The position numbers and the translations under genes are program-made. From contig NZ_FODR01000002.1 of NCBI RefSeq assembly GCF_900110415.1, forward strand, positions 434,001 through 498,000: DNA of 64,000 nucleotides, read 5' to 3'. Positions 51,841-62,000 of this stretch are shown piece after piece. Within the stretch, counting starts at the first letter, position 1. Every line of letters starts with the position of its first letter. The notes beneath the pieces are model-generated. The model was not told where the DNA came from. It was given only the letters and a program-made list of their open reading frames with translations, and searched no databases. Source of the DNA: Mucilaginibacter sp. OK283 (GTDB lineage: Bacteria > Bacteroidota > Bacteroidia > Sphingobacteriales > Sphingobacteriaceae).

Positions 51841-52539
51841 GTGGAAAACTACGAAAACAAGATCGGCATAAAATCATGGGCCGAAGCCGACCGTCCGCGC
51901 GAAAAACTGAGCGGCCAGGGCAGGCGGGCGCTTACCGATGCCGAACTGATTGCCATCCTTATTGGCTCGGGCAGCCGCAACGAAACGGCTGTCGAACTTA
52001 GTAAACGCATCCTGCACCATTACGAAAATGATTTGAATAAGCTTGGAAAAGCTTCTATATCAGAACTTTCTAAGTTTAAAGGGATAGGCGAGGCCAAGGC
52101 TATTTCCATCATCGCCGCCCTTGAAATTGGCCGCCGCCGCAACGATACCGAAAGCCAGGCGCCCGATTATATCAACTCCAGCAGAGATGGCTACAATATT
52201 ATGCGCCGCCATTTGATGGATTTAAATCACGAAGAATTCTGGATAATTTTATTAGGCCGTTCGCAGAAGGTACTGGGTAAGGAACTGATTAGCAAGGGCG
52301 GGTTAGCCTCCACCGTGTGCGATCCTAAAATAATTTTCCACGCGGCCCTGCAATACCAGGCCAGTGGTATTATATTGGTACACAACCACCCATCGGGTAA
52401 CCTGAAGCCAAGCCAGGAAGATATTTTGCTTACTAAAAAGCTCTCTGCCGCAGGCCGGATGCTGGACATAAGCGTGTTTGATCACCTGATTATTACCGAT
52501 AATGGATACACGAGTTTGGGAGATGCGGAGATGATGTAA
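51841..52539 (+). CDS. radC: RadC family JAB domain protein
   Basis: A 232-residue protein of normal length from a GTG start (MENYENKIGIKSWAEADRPR). The N-terminal helix-hairpin-helix part has LSKFKGIGEAKAISIIAALE, and the C-terminal JAB/MPN metalloprotease-like site is LVHNHPSGNLKPSQED (HxHPSG...D). RadC was named for DNA repair but its real activity is unresolved. No ATG is in frame near the start. Confidence 0.93.
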   Translation: MENYENKIGIKSWAEADRPREKLSGQGRRALTDAELIAILIGSGSRNETAVELSKRILHHYENDLNKLGKASISELSKFKGIGEAKAISIIAALEIGRRRNDTESQAPDYINSSRDGYNIMRRHLMDLNHEEFWIILLGRSQKVLGKELISKGGLASTVCDPKIIFHAALQYQASGIILVHNHPSGNLKPSQEDILLTKKLSAAGRMLDISVFDHLIITDNGYTSLGDAEMM

Positions 52540-52650
52540 TTTTTTGTAAAAAAAAATATAGATATTTATTGTCTGCGCAATAAACGATAGTAATTTTATG
52601 AGATCATCTGTCTCAATTAGTAAACGATCGCTGTTAGATTTTTAGAATAA

Positions 52651-53307
52651 ATGAAACCAAGGCATTATTCGTTTTTGACAATCTTTTTTGTGCTGTTAGG
52701 GTGCGCAAAAGAAAATAATCAGCAAGATTTAAAACCTGGGATAGAAATTATTGCCTGGGGGGATAGCTTGACAAAAGGTTTGGGCAATAAAGAAGCATAT
52801 CCATATATGTTACAGCAATTGTCATCTATAAAAGTAGATAACCGAGGTATTGGTGGCGAAACCAGTACACAAATAAAAGCGCGTATGATAAGTGATACTA
52901 CCGGATATAAAAAACCGGTTATTATATGGGCCGGAAGGAACAATCTTATACATCCGCAAACGGTGAAGGCTGATATAGATAGTATGGTGAGTAAATTGGG
53001 CCATCAGCACTATGTTATATTGGGGATTTTAAATGCCGATAAGGTAGATGAATACTCAGGAACCAGCAAACACGATATTGTTGTTAAATTAAACGCCGAT
53101 TTGGCTGCGAAATATTCTGATCATTTTATTGATATAAGGTCAATTCTGATAGCCGGTTATGACCCTCAGAAGCCCCTTGATGTAGAGAATTTTAATAATG
53201 ACGTGCCTCCGCATAGCCTTCGGTTGGATTATGTTCATTTAACAGTTTCCGGATATAAGGTAGTAGCAAAATCTGTTTATGAGAAAATAAATCTACTTAC
53301 CAACTAA
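52651..53307 (+). CDS. SGNH/GDSL hydrolase lipoprotein
   Basis: A 218-residue lipoprotein (FFVLLGCAKENN, lipid Cys at about 18) with an SGNH hydrolase fold. Block I is IIAWGDSLTKGLGNKEAYPY (catalytic Ser), block II NRGIGGETSTQI (Gly), block III WAGRNN (Asn), and block V LDYVHLTVSGYK (Asp and His). It resembles TesA-like esterases and acts on acyl or acetyl esters in the periplasm; substrate unknown. Confidence 0.87.
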   Translation: MKPRHYSFLTIFFVLLGCAKENNQQDLKPGIEIIAWGDSLTKGLGNKEAYPYMLQQLSSIKVDNRGIGGETSTQIKARMISDTTGYKKPVIIWAGRNNLIHPQTVKADIDSMVSKLGHQHYVILGILNADKVDEYSGTSKHDIVVKLNADLAAKYSDHFIDIRSILIAGYDPQKPLDVENFNNDVPPHSLRLDYVHLTVSGYKVVAKSVYEKINLLTN

Positions 53308-53384
53308 TCAGAATCCGGGGTTCTGTAATTTAAATTCCTGTTAAAACCATCAATCTTTCTACTTTTAGCTTTCACCCTAAATTG

Positions 53385-53392
53385 TATCTTTG
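53385..53392 (+). promoter_or_regulatory. -7 element of pheT
   Basis: TATCTTTG is a perfect TAnnTTTG, 20 nt before the pheT ATG. Confidence 0.55.
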
Positions 53393-53412
53393 CCGATTAT
53401 CATTTCTGAATA

Positions 53413-55812
53413 ATGAAGATATCGTATAACTGGCTTAAAGAATTTATTGATACCGATAAAACTCCGCAGGAAATTTCGATCATCCTTACCGGTACCGGTT
53501 TGGAGGTGGAGAGCCTGGAGAAAGTACAACCCATTCCCGGTGGCCTGGAAGGGCTTGTGATTGGTTTTGTAAAGGAGAGTGTTGCCCATACCAATTCAGA
53601 TCACCTGCATGTTACTAAAGTTGATGTAGGCGGCCCCGAAGACCTGCAAATTGTTTGTGGAGCCCACAATGTGGCCGCAGGACAAAAAGTGGTTGTAGCC
53701 ACTGTAGGTACTACCATATACCCAACCGTAGGCGAACCATTCGCTATAAAGAAATCGAAGATCCGTGGCGAGGTGTCCGAAGGGATGATCTGTGCCGAAG
53801 ACGAAATTGGTTTAGGTACCGACCATGCTGGCATCATGGTACTTGATGATGACGCCGTAGTAGGATCGTTAGCTAAAAACTATTTTAAGCTGCATGACGA
53901 TTATATGTACGAGATAGGCTTAACGCCTAACCGTGCTGATGCCGTATCGCACCTGGGGACTGCACGTGATATTGCAGCGTTTTTGAAAATAGGGATCAGG
54001 AAACCTGATGTAAGCGCATTTAAGGTTGACGATACCAGCCGCACCATTGAGGTTGTGGTTGAGAATGAGCAGGCAAGCCCACGTTATGCCGGCTTAACTA
54101 TCAGCGGTGTTGAGGTTAAAGATTCGCCAAAATGGTTAAAAGAACGGTTGGCTGTAATAGGCATCCGCTCTATCAATAATATTGTGGATGTTACCAACTA
54201 TGTGTTGCACGAATTGGGCCAGCCACTACACGCGTTTGATGCTGATGAGATAACCGGCGGCAAAGTGCTGGTTAAAAACTACCCCGAAGGAACAGTTTTT
54301 AAAACCCTGGATGATGTTGACCGTAAGCTATCAGAAAATGATTTGATGATAGGTAACACCGACGAGCCTATGTGTATTGCCGGTGTTTTTGGTGGCGCTA
54401 AATCTGGTGTTAAGGAATCTACCAAAAATATCTTTTTGGAGAGCGCTTATTTCAATTCGGTATCGGTACGTAAAACGGCCAAGCGTCATGGTTTAAAAAC
54501 GGATGCGTCGTTCAGGTTTGAGCGTGGTACCGATCCGGATATGCCTGTGTTTGCTTTAAAACGTGCGGCTTTGCTCATTCAGCAGGTTGCAGGTGGCAAA
54601 GTATCGTCGCAAATTTCTGATCATTACCCGGCCCCGGTCGCGCCTTTTGCGTTCGAGGTTACTTATAAAAATATCGACAGGCTCATCGGCCAGCAAATTA
54701 CGCATGGCGAGATCAAGGCGATCATCGAGGCACTTGACATTAAGATAGTGGGTGAAACTGCGGACTCGCTATCATTGGAAGTTCCTCCATATCGTGTTGA
54801 TGTAACCCGCGAGGTTGATATTGTGGAAGAGATCCTTCGCATTTACGGGTATAACAATATTCATATCCCAACCCAAATCAGGGCATCGCTTAACAACTCG
54901 CAAAAAAAGGAGAAGGATACGGTTCAAAACCAGATTTCGGATTTGTTGACAGCCAATGGTTTTAACGAGATACTATCAAACTCGTTAACAAAATCGGCCT
55001 ACTCAGATAACCTGGATGTGGCTGTAAAAATCCTGAACCCGCTAAGCAGCGACCTGGATGTAATGCGCCAAAGCCTGCTGTTTTCAGGATTAGAAGCTAT
55101 CGCCTACAACCAAAACCGCCGTGCGGCCGATTTAAAGTTTTATGAATTTGGCAAAGTATACAGCGTTAAGGATGATAAATATAGCGAGGTACAACGCTTC
55201 TCGGTATTCATCACCGGCGCCGATGCAGCCGAGCAATGGAACGCAAAGCAACAGCCGGTTTCGTTTTATAACTTAAAAGCAATTGTTGATGGTATTTTGC
55301 AGCGCTTAAACATTACCGATTTTGTGGTTGAAGATGCTACCTGCGGCAAACTGGCCTTCGGTTTACAATACATGCTGAATGGTAAACAACTGGTTAAGTT
55401 TGGCCCTGTTGGCGCCGCTGCCCGAAAAAAAACCGATGTAGAGAAAGAGGTTTTTTATGCCGACTTTAACTTCGACCTGGTATTGAGTGCCGTGCGTAAA
55501 AATGTGATTGTTTACCAGGAGGTTTCTAAATTCCCTGCCGTAAGGCGCGACCTTTCAATGCTGATAGATAAGTCGGTTTCGTTTGGTCAGTTAAAACAAA
55601 TTGCCCAGCGTACCGAACGTAAGCTTTTAAAGGAAGTAAGTGTATTTGACGTTTACCAGGGCGATAAGCTGCCCGCGGGTAAAAAATCATACGCGCTGAG
55701 CTTTATCATCCAGGACATTGAAAAAACGCTTACCGATAAAGCCATCGACTCGGTAATGCAGAAATTAATTTATAATTTAGGAAAAGAAGCAGGAGCGGAG
55801 ATAAGGAAGTAA
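53413..55812 (+). CDS. pheT: Phenylalanine--tRNA ligase beta subunit
   Basis: A 799-residue beta subunit, full length. The N-terminal EMAP/tRNA-binding domain (about 39-150) has HLHVTKVDVGG and IVCGAHNVAAGQKV. Then the B3/B4 editing domain (RLAVIGIRSINNIVDVTNYV), the B5 domain (about 400-475) and the catalytic-like core (SSDLDVMRQSLLFSGLEAIA). It ends with the ferredoxin-fold anticodon domain (VSKFPAVRRDLSMLIDKSVS). It pairs with PheS, which is not in this window, to charge tRNA-Phe. Confidence 0.98.
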   Translation: MKISYNWLKEFIDTDKTPQEISIILTGTGLEVESLEKVQPIPGGLEGLVIGFVKESVAHTNSDHLHVTKVDVGGPEDLQIVCGAHNVAAGQKVVVATVGTTIYPTVGEPFAIKKSKIRGEVSEGMICAEDEIGLGTDHAGIMVLDDDAVVGSLAKNYFKLHDDYMYEIGLTPNRADAVSHLGTARDIAAFLKIGIRKPDVSAFKVDDTSRTIEVVVENEQASPRYAGLTISGVEVKDSPKWLKERLAVIGIRSINNIVDVTNYVLHELGQPLHAFDADEITGGKVLVKNYPEGTVFKTLDDVDRKLSENDLMIGNTDEPMCIAGVFGGAKSGVKESTKNIFLESAYFNSVSVRKTAKRHGLKTDASFRFERGTDPDMPVFALKRAALLIQQVAGGKVSSQISDHYPAPVAPFAFEVTYKNIDRLIGQQITHGEIKAIIEALDIKIVGETADSLSLEVPPYRVDVTREVDIVEEILRIYGYNNIHIPTQIRASLNNSQKKEKDTVQNQISDLLTANGFNEILSNSLTKSAYSDNLDVAVKILNPLSSDLDVMRQSLLFSGLEAIAYNQNRRAADLKFYEFGKVYSVKDDKYSEVQRFSVFITGADAAEQWNAKQQPVSFYNLKAIVDGILQRLNITDFVVEDATCGKLAFGLQYMLNGKQLVKFGPVGAAARKKTDVEKEVFYADFNFDLVLSAVRKNVIVYQEVSKFPAVRRDLSMLIDKSVSFGQLKQIAQRTERKLLKEVSVFDVYQGDKLPAGKKSYALSFIIQDIEKTLTDKAIDSVMQKLIYNLGKEAGAEIRK

Positions 55813-55928
55813 TTAGTGAATGGGTGAGTTAGTGAATGAGTGATTTTAAAATTTGTTTTTCTATTCACTAAATCGCTAATTCACTAACTCACCAATTAAA
55901 ACTTCACTAACTCACTAATTCACTAAAT
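55813..55928. repeat. Inverted TTAGTGAAT / ATTCACTAA repeats after pheT
   Basis: A perfect 15-bp inverted repeat (GGTGAGTTAGTGAAT at 55823-55837, ATTCACTAACTCACC at 55879-55893) plus further copies of the right arm up to 55925. It fills the whole pheT to coiled-coil spacer. Confidence 0.85.
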
Positions 55929-55933
55929 AAAAC

Positions 55934-56224
55934 ATGCCTTCATTAGCAGAACAGTTAAACATAATAGTTGATAAAACCGAAAGGTTAATTGAGCTTTGTG
56001 CTGCTTTACAGGAGGAGAATGACCTGTTGAAGCTGGAGAGTGAGGCGCTTACTGTTGCACTTGATGCAAGTAAAAATAAGACGAAAGACCTGGAAGAAAA
56101 GCTTCGTGTATTGAAACTTGCAAAATCATTTTCAGAAACAAATGAAAAAAGTGTTGACATTAAGCAAAAAATTAACGACTTTGTGCAAGAAATAGATAAG
56201 TGTATTGTATTATTAAAAAAATAG
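55934..56224 (+). CDS. ZapB-like coiled-coil protein
   Basis: A 96-residue protein, almost entirely a predicted coiled coil (LAEQLNIIVDKTERLIELCA, ALQEENDLLKLESEALTVAL, heptads to about 70), similar in size and layout to ZapB-type cell-division coiled coils. It lies 21 bp before zapA, which supports a role at the division ring. Family assignment is by context and shape only. Confidence 0.75.
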   Translation: MPSLAEQLNIIVDKTERLIELCAALQEENDLLKLESEALTVALDASKNKTKDLEEKLRVLKLAKSFSETNEKSVDIKQKINDFVQEIDKCIVLLKK

Positions 56225-56245
56225 TACAAAAAGTGAAAAGCTCAA

Positions 56246-56536
56246 ATGGGAGAAATCTCAATAAAAATAAATATTGCTGACAGAGTTTACCCCTTAAAGG
56301 TAAACATGGAAGAAGAAGAAATAATACGCAGGGCGGCTAAACTAATTAATGATCGGATAAAGGAATATCAGGAAAATTATGCGGTGAGGGATAAGCAGGA
56401 CTTGCTTTCGATGTGTGTGTTGCATTATGCCACATCATCGTTAAAGGCAGAGAAGAAGGTGAACAACGAAGATACCGATGTTGCCGAAAAGGTATACCAG
56501 TTAGACCACATGCTGAACGAATTTTTTTCGAAGTAA
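56246..56536 (+). CDS. zapA: Cell division protein ZapA
   Basis: A 96-residue protein with the ZapA pattern: ISIKINIADRVYPLKVNMEE, EEIIRRAAKLINDRIKEYQE, then a coiled-coil tail. ZapA cross-links FtsZ filaments. It follows a ZapB-like gene and is followed by a 6S-like RNA and rny, an arrangement known around zapA in many bacteria. Confidence 0.92.
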   Translation: MGEISIKINIADRVYPLKVNMEEEEIIRRAAKLINDRIKEYQENYAVRDKQDLLSMCVLHYATSSLKAEKKVNNEDTDVAEKVYQLDHMLNEFFSK

Positions 56537-56579
56537 TAAACGTTCTTTACATAACATACAGAGCACATTTAAGATTTAA

Positions 56580-56739
56580 CCGCAGTTAAATTTTAGGTTT
56601 CACTATTAAAAACTTAACGCTTCAATATGAGCGGATCATGTGGGGCATGCGTTGCTATACGTACCAGCGTAGTCCCGATCCCAACGTCGAAATGAGGTTT
56701 TTCAATACATGATACTTAAAAATTAGTTGCGGTTTTTTT
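56580..56739 (+). ncRNA. ssrS: 6S RNA (candidate)
   Basis: About 160 nt between zapA and rny that folds as one long interrupted rod. The closing stem pairs 56580-56597 with 56715-56732 (CCGCA with TGCGG at the base). A middle stem pairs 56605-56615 with 56695-56706. Then comes a large asymmetric bubble (56616-56632 against 56682-56694). The terminal arm is GGATC (56633-56637) with GATCC (56677-56681), enclosing a GGGG/CCC helix and a hairpin with a TACG loop. Seven T follow the base, a built-in terminator. A rod with a central bubble is the 6S form that mimics an open promoter for RNA polymerase, and 6S RNA next to zapA is classic in proteobacteria. The 5' end may lie somewhat upstream. Confidence 0.75.
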
Positions 56740-56767
56740 ATATACATACATACCCAATAAACCTAAA

Positions 56768-58333
56768 ATGGACATATTACTATACGTTATTATCGGACTA
56801 CTCGTAGGCATCGGCCTCGGGATAGTCATCGGGCGCTTCCTGTTACGGAAGCTTTTTAAAGACCAGGAAACATCGGCACAAAATAAGGTGAAGAAAATAT
56901 TAAAAGATGCCGAAAACAATGCCGAGATCCTGAAGAAAAACAAGTTACTGGAAGCCAAAGAAAAGTTTTTGCAAATGAAAGCAGAACATGAGCAGGAAGT
57001 AACCAATAAAAATAACAACATTAACCAGCGCGAGAATGGTGTAAAACAAAAAGAACAATCATTAAACCAGCGCCTGGAAAATATGAACCGCAAGGAAAGT
57101 GAGCTGGATAATACCCGCAAAAACCTGGAGAAACAAACCGAAATTGTTGTAAAAAAACAAGAAGAGGTTGATATCCTGAAAAACTCCCACCTGCAACAGT
57201 TGGAAACCATCGCCGGCCTATCGGCCGAGGAGGCTAAAAACCAGTTGGTTGATAACCTGCGCGAGGAGGCCCGCAGCAAGGCCATGATCCAGATTAAGGA
57301 TATTGTGGACGAAGCTAAGCTTACTGCTACTAAAGAAGCCAAAAAGATAGTTATCCAAACCATCCAGCGTACCGCTACCGAGAGTGCTATTGAAAACACG
57401 GTATCGATATTTAATATCGAAAATGACGAGATCAAGGGCCGTATCATCGGTCGCGAAGGCCGTAACATCCGTGCTTTGGAAGCCGCTACAGGTATCGAAA
57501 TTATTGTTGACGATACCCCGGAAGCCATCATCTTATCTGGCTTTGACCCGGTAAGGCGCGAGATTGCAAGGTTGGCCATGCATCGTTTGGTAACCGATGG
57601 CCGTATCCACCCGGCACGTATCGAGGAGGTGGTTGCCAAAACCAAAAAGCAAATTGAAGAAGAAATTGTTGAAATAGGCGAGCGCACCGTGATAGACTTA
57701 GGTATTCATGGTTTACATCCTGAGCTTATCCGTATGGTTGGTAGGATGCGTTATCGTTCATCATACGGGCAAAACCTGTTGCAACACTCGCGCGAGGTTG
57801 CTAACTTTTGCGCAACTATGGCCGCCGAATTAGGTTTGAACGTGAAGATGGCTAAACGTGCCGGCTTATTACATGATATTGGTAAAGTGCCTGACGATAA
57901 CCCCGAGCTGCCGCACGCTATTTTGGGTATGCAATTAGCCGAAAAATATAAAGAGCATCCGGAAGTTTGTAACGCCATTGGAGCTCACCACGATGAGATC
58001 GAGATGACCTCGATGCTGTCGCCGATTATCCAGGCCTGTGATGCTATTTCAGGCGCCCGCCCGGGTGCACGCCGCGAGGTGGTTGAAAGCTACATCAAAC
58101 GCCTGAAAGAACTGGAAGAACTGGCGTTATCATACCCTGGTGTCGAAAAAACTTTCGCTATCCAGGCCGGCCGTGAACTACGGGTAGTTGTGGAGAGCGA
58201 AAAGATAAGCGATGCACAATCAGAAGTTTTAGCTGCCGATATTTCAAACCGGATTCAAACCGAAATGACCTATCCGGGCCAGATAAAAGTTACCGTGATC
58301 AGGGAAACCCGTTCGGTGGCGTTTGCCAAGTAA
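56768..58333 (+). CDS. rny: Ribonuclease Y
   Basis: A 521-residue endoribonuclease of normal length. It has an N-terminal membrane anchor (residues 3-25), a long coiled coil (about 30-200), a KH domain ([20 protein letters not shown]), and an HD domain with [31 protein letters not shown] and AHHDEIEM. It starts RNA decay at the inner membrane. A terminator and the Mpo1 promoter follow. Confidence 0.97.
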   Translation: MDILLYVIIGLLVGIGLGIVIGRFLLRKLFKDQETSAQNKVKKILKDAENNAEILKKNKLLEAKEKFLQMKAEHEQEVTNKNNNINQRENGVKQKEQSLNQRLENMNRKESELDNTRKNLEKQTEIVVKKQEEVDILKNSHLQQLETIAGLSAEEAKNQLVDNLREEARSKAMIQIKDIVDEAKLTATKEAKKIVIQTIQRTATESAIENTVSIFNIENDEIKGRIIGREGRNIRALEAATGIEIIVDDTPEAIILSGFDPVRREIARLAMHRLVTDGRIHPARIEEVVAKTKKQIEEEIVEIGERTVIDLGIHGLHPELIRMVGRMRYRSSYGQNLLQHSREVANFCATMAAELGLNVKMAKRAGLLHDIGKVPDDNPELPHAILGMQLAEKYKEHPEVCNAIGAHHDEIEMTSMLSPIIQACDAISGARPGARREVVESYIKRLKELEELALSYPGVEKTFAIQAGRELRVVVESEKISDAQSEVLAADISNRIQTEMTYPGQIKVTVIRETRSVAFAK

Positions 58334-58352
58334 TTAAAATAAAAAATCAATG

Positions 58353-58385
58353 AAAACCCTTTCGGCTTATACCCGGAAGGGTTTT
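58353..58385 (+). terminator. Terminator of rny, merged with the next promoter
   Basis: A 13-bp stem (58353-58365 with 58373-58385, one mismatch) ends in TTTT; its last T is also the first base of the -7 element TATATTTG of the following gene. Confidence 0.85.
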
Positions 58386-58392
58386 ATATTTG
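58385..58392 (+). promoter_or_regulatory. -7 element of the Mpo1-like gene
   Basis: TATATTTG is a perfect TAnnTTTG ending four bases before the GTG start. Confidence 0.55.
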
Positions 58393-58396
58393 TACC

Positions 58397-58942
58397 GTGG
58401 CCAGCAAAAAAACAGCAAACAATAAAACCGGAACGCAAGCCGATGCCAAAGCTAATGAAAGTATTGCCCGGCAATATATCAACAAGTATGTTTTAAGTCA
58501 TCAGGACCCAATTAACCAGGTGATACATTATATATGTGTGCCGTTGTTAATGTTTAGCATATTCGGATTGCTTTGGGCAATTCCCTTTCCCTACTTCAAA
58601 TTCTTAGGGACATACAACGGGTATTTTAATTGGGCATCATTTGCAATCGCTATAGCTGTTTATTATTATTTGCGCATCTCACCGCTTATTTCGTACACCA
58701 TGCTTTTTGTATTGTTAGGGTTTAGTTATCTTATCATGACCTTATTAAGCTGGCAAACAACAGGTGGCCCGGCAATGTGGCTGGTGTGCCTTATTGTTTT
58801 TATTCCCTCGGCCTGCCTGGTATTAATTGGTAACTCCCGCGAAAAAACTTTCGCGCAATATGGGTTTAATTTAAAGTTGTTACCTATAGCCCCCGTTTAC
58901 CTTGTGTATATACTTTTAAAGAAGTTTGGTATTAATAGCTGA
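58397..58942 (+). CDS. Mpo1-like (DUF962) membrane protein
   Basis: A 181-residue protein from a GTG start, with about five membrane helices. The DUF962/Mpo1 signature SHQDPINQVIHYICVPLLMF (two His of the iron site) follows a basic leader. Yeast Mpo1 is a dioxygenase that shortens 2-hydroxy fatty acids; bacterial members are not well characterised. The terminal GNSREKTFAQYGFN is also conserved in shape. Confidence 0.87.
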   Translation: MASKKTANNKTGTQADAKANESIARQYINKYVLSHQDPINQVIHYICVPLLMFSIFGLLWAIPFPYFKFLGTYNGYFNWASFAIAIAVYYYLRISPLISYTMLFVLLGFSYLIMTLLSWQTTGGPAMWLVCLIVFIPSACLVLIGNSREKTFAQYGFNLKLLPIAPVYLVYILLKKFGINS

Positions 58943-59046
58943 TATATTTAAATTATAGTTAATGTTAACAGCTGGGTATAAATATAATCTTGTGTTAACA
59001 TTGGGGTAATATTGTAGCGCAACCTTTGTGTTCAAAATAAACACAA

Positions 59047-62000
59047 ATGAAAAAGTTATACTTTATCCTTTTATCACTGCTCATTATTGGAGTTGCTAAT
59101 GTTGCCAATGCGCAAATTACCACCTCGTTAGTAAGCGGAAAAGTTACCGACCAAAAAGGCGTTACCTTGCCTGGTGTAACCATTACCGTGCTTAACACAA
59201 GTACCGGTACACGTTACGGCTCACAAACCAACGGCGATGGCCGTTATACAATTGCCAACGTTAACCCGGGTGGCCCCTACACCATCACTGCTTCTTTTAT
59301 CGGGTTTAAAAAAGATGAAAGAACAGATATTACTTTAAGTTTAGGTACAACAACCTTAAACTTTGCCCTTGCCGATGAAACAACAACTTTATCGGAAGTA
59401 AAAATTAAAGGTACTGCAGGCGGCACCAAAACAGGTGCAAGCACCCGCATTAACCAAAACCAGATTAAAAACCTGCCTACCATTAACCGTAGCCTGCAGG
59501 ATTTAACCAGGTTAACGCCACAAAGCAACAACAACTCATTCCAGGGAACCAACTATCGTTACAACAACGTAACGCTTGACGGTGCCATCAATAACGACGC
59601 AATTGGTTTTAGCCCTTCATTAGGTGGCCAAAGCAATGCTTCGGGCCAGGTTGGTAGCAGTACCCGTACAAGCCCGGTATCGTTAGATGCTATCCAGGAC
59701 ATCCAGGTATTGGTTGCACCTTATGACATTAAAATTGGTAACGTATTGGGTGGTAGTATAAATGCCGTAACCCGTAGCGGTACAAACGATTTTACCGGTG
59801 CAATTTATGGTTACGGCCGCGGTTCCTTTTTAGTAGGCCCCAACAATGCCTCAGCCGCTGCCGGTGGCGATGGTTCAAAACTGCCAACAAGCTTCCATGA
59901 TTACCAAACAGGTATCCGTTTAGGCTTCCCTATCATCAAAAATAAATTATTCTTCTTTACCAACGAGGAAATTGCCCGCCGCCAGGACCCGGTTATCCGC
60001 GGTGCCGATGCAAGCGGTTCAAGCCAGATCCTGAGCTTGCAAGATGCCCAGAACCTTACTGCTGCTTTCAAAAGCTTTACAGGAGGCTTAAGCCCTGGTA
60101 CTTATCAAAATTCTTCCATTTATTCAAAATCAAACAAGTTTTTTAACCGTTTGGATTGGAATATCAATGATAACAACCAGTTAACTATCCGTAACAATAC
60201 CATTTCATCTACCGCTACCAACCTGGAGCGCGATCAGCAAAACTTCCGTTTTGGCGGTATTGATTATGTATCTCATAACAACTCAACTTCAACCGTTGCC
60301 GAGTTAAAATCAAGGTTTTCAAACAGTGCAAGCAACAGCTTGGTTGTTGGTTACTCAAACGTACATGACTACCGCGATCCTACTTCAGATCCATCGTTGC
60401 CACAAATAGAAATTACCGGCCGCACCCCAGGTACTACCATTTTTATGGGCACCGACCGCGAAGCTGCTATATTTGATATGCACCAAAAAACTGCTGAGTT
60501 TACCGACAACTTTACCTTAACAAAAGGCAGACACACATTTACATTTGGTACACACAACGAGTTTTATAACATTACTTATAACTTTGTTAACTCATGGAAT
60601 GGTCGTGTTGCTTATAGCAGCATAGAAAATTTCATTGCTAATAATCCTTCGCGTGTACGTACAAATTTTAATTACACCAACAACAACCGCGATTATATTT
60701 TAGATAATCCATCAGCTAAATTTAATGTTAACCTGATGAGTTTATACGGCCAGGATGAAATACAGATTACCGACAATTTTAAATTGACAGCAGCTTTACG
60801 TCTTGATTATGCCGGTGTGCCTAACAAACAGCCATTAAGCGATAAAACAACAAATGCTCCGGTTGATTTAAATTATGGTAATACGTTTACCTACACTAAA
60901 CCCCGTGACATCAAACAAAACTATTTGAACAATATAGAGATCAACCCTCGTGTATCATTCAATTATGATGTAAATGGCGATCAAAGCCTAATAATACGCG
61001 GTGGTAGCGGCTTCTTTACAGGTCGTGTTCCTTTTGCCTGGTTTGGTTATGCATTTTACAACAACGGTGCTACTTATGGTGCTTATGACAATAAATCAGC
61101 TCAAAAGCCAGGTACAAACCCAGTTTCTACATCGTCCAATGGCCGTTTAGATTATGTTAATGCTCAAGGTTTTAACACAGCTGCTACAGGCCCAACCCAG
61201 GTTGACTTAATTGATAACAAATTTAAAATGCCACAAGTATGGAGAAGCAGTTTGGCTTTTGATTATACAACCGACGATCAGTGGAAATTTACTCTGGAAG
61301 GTATTTATACCAAAACCATTCACGACCTGAAATTCCAACAGGTAAATACCAAGGATAGCGTAACTTATTATACTTACGATACTCAAAAACAACAACCGAT
61401 ATTTGTTAATCAAAAAGTTAACTCATCATACACCAATGCTTATGAGTTATCAAACACAAGCCTTGGCTACCGTTACAGCATTACAGCACAGGTAGGTAAA
61501 ACCTTTCCGTTTGGCTTAAGCGGTAATGTTGCCTATACTTACGGTCATTCAAAAGATGTTACCAATGGTATCCGTAACTCAATGGAGTCAAACTGGCAGT
61601 TAAACCAGGCTTTAAACCCTAACAATCCGGGTTTAGCCAATTCAAACTTTGATATCCGTCACCGTATCGTATCAAACCTTAATTTAAGGCACGATTGGGA
61701 TGCTGCTAAAAACTATACTGCAAACTTTACCTTCTTCTTTAGTGCACAATCTGGTAACCCTTACACTTACGGTTTTTACCCAAGCGCTATTGACGGTACA
61801 GGACAACAAGTTAGCTTAGCTTACATCCCTAAACAAGGCGAAACTGTTAATTTCTTTAGCGATATTGTTGGCGGACAAACTGCCGCTCAGCAAGCAGCTG
61901 CTTTTGATGCTTTCATTGATAAAAACAGCTACCTGTCGTCACGTCGTGGTAACTTTACACAACGTAATGCAGCCTTTACTCCATGGAATAATCAGTTAGA

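Noticed and set aside
56716..57687. Long antisense open frame (323 codons) over rny
   Set aside because: It is the reverse frame of the conserved RNase Y gene, composed of Ser/Phe-rich low-quality translation with no family pattern.
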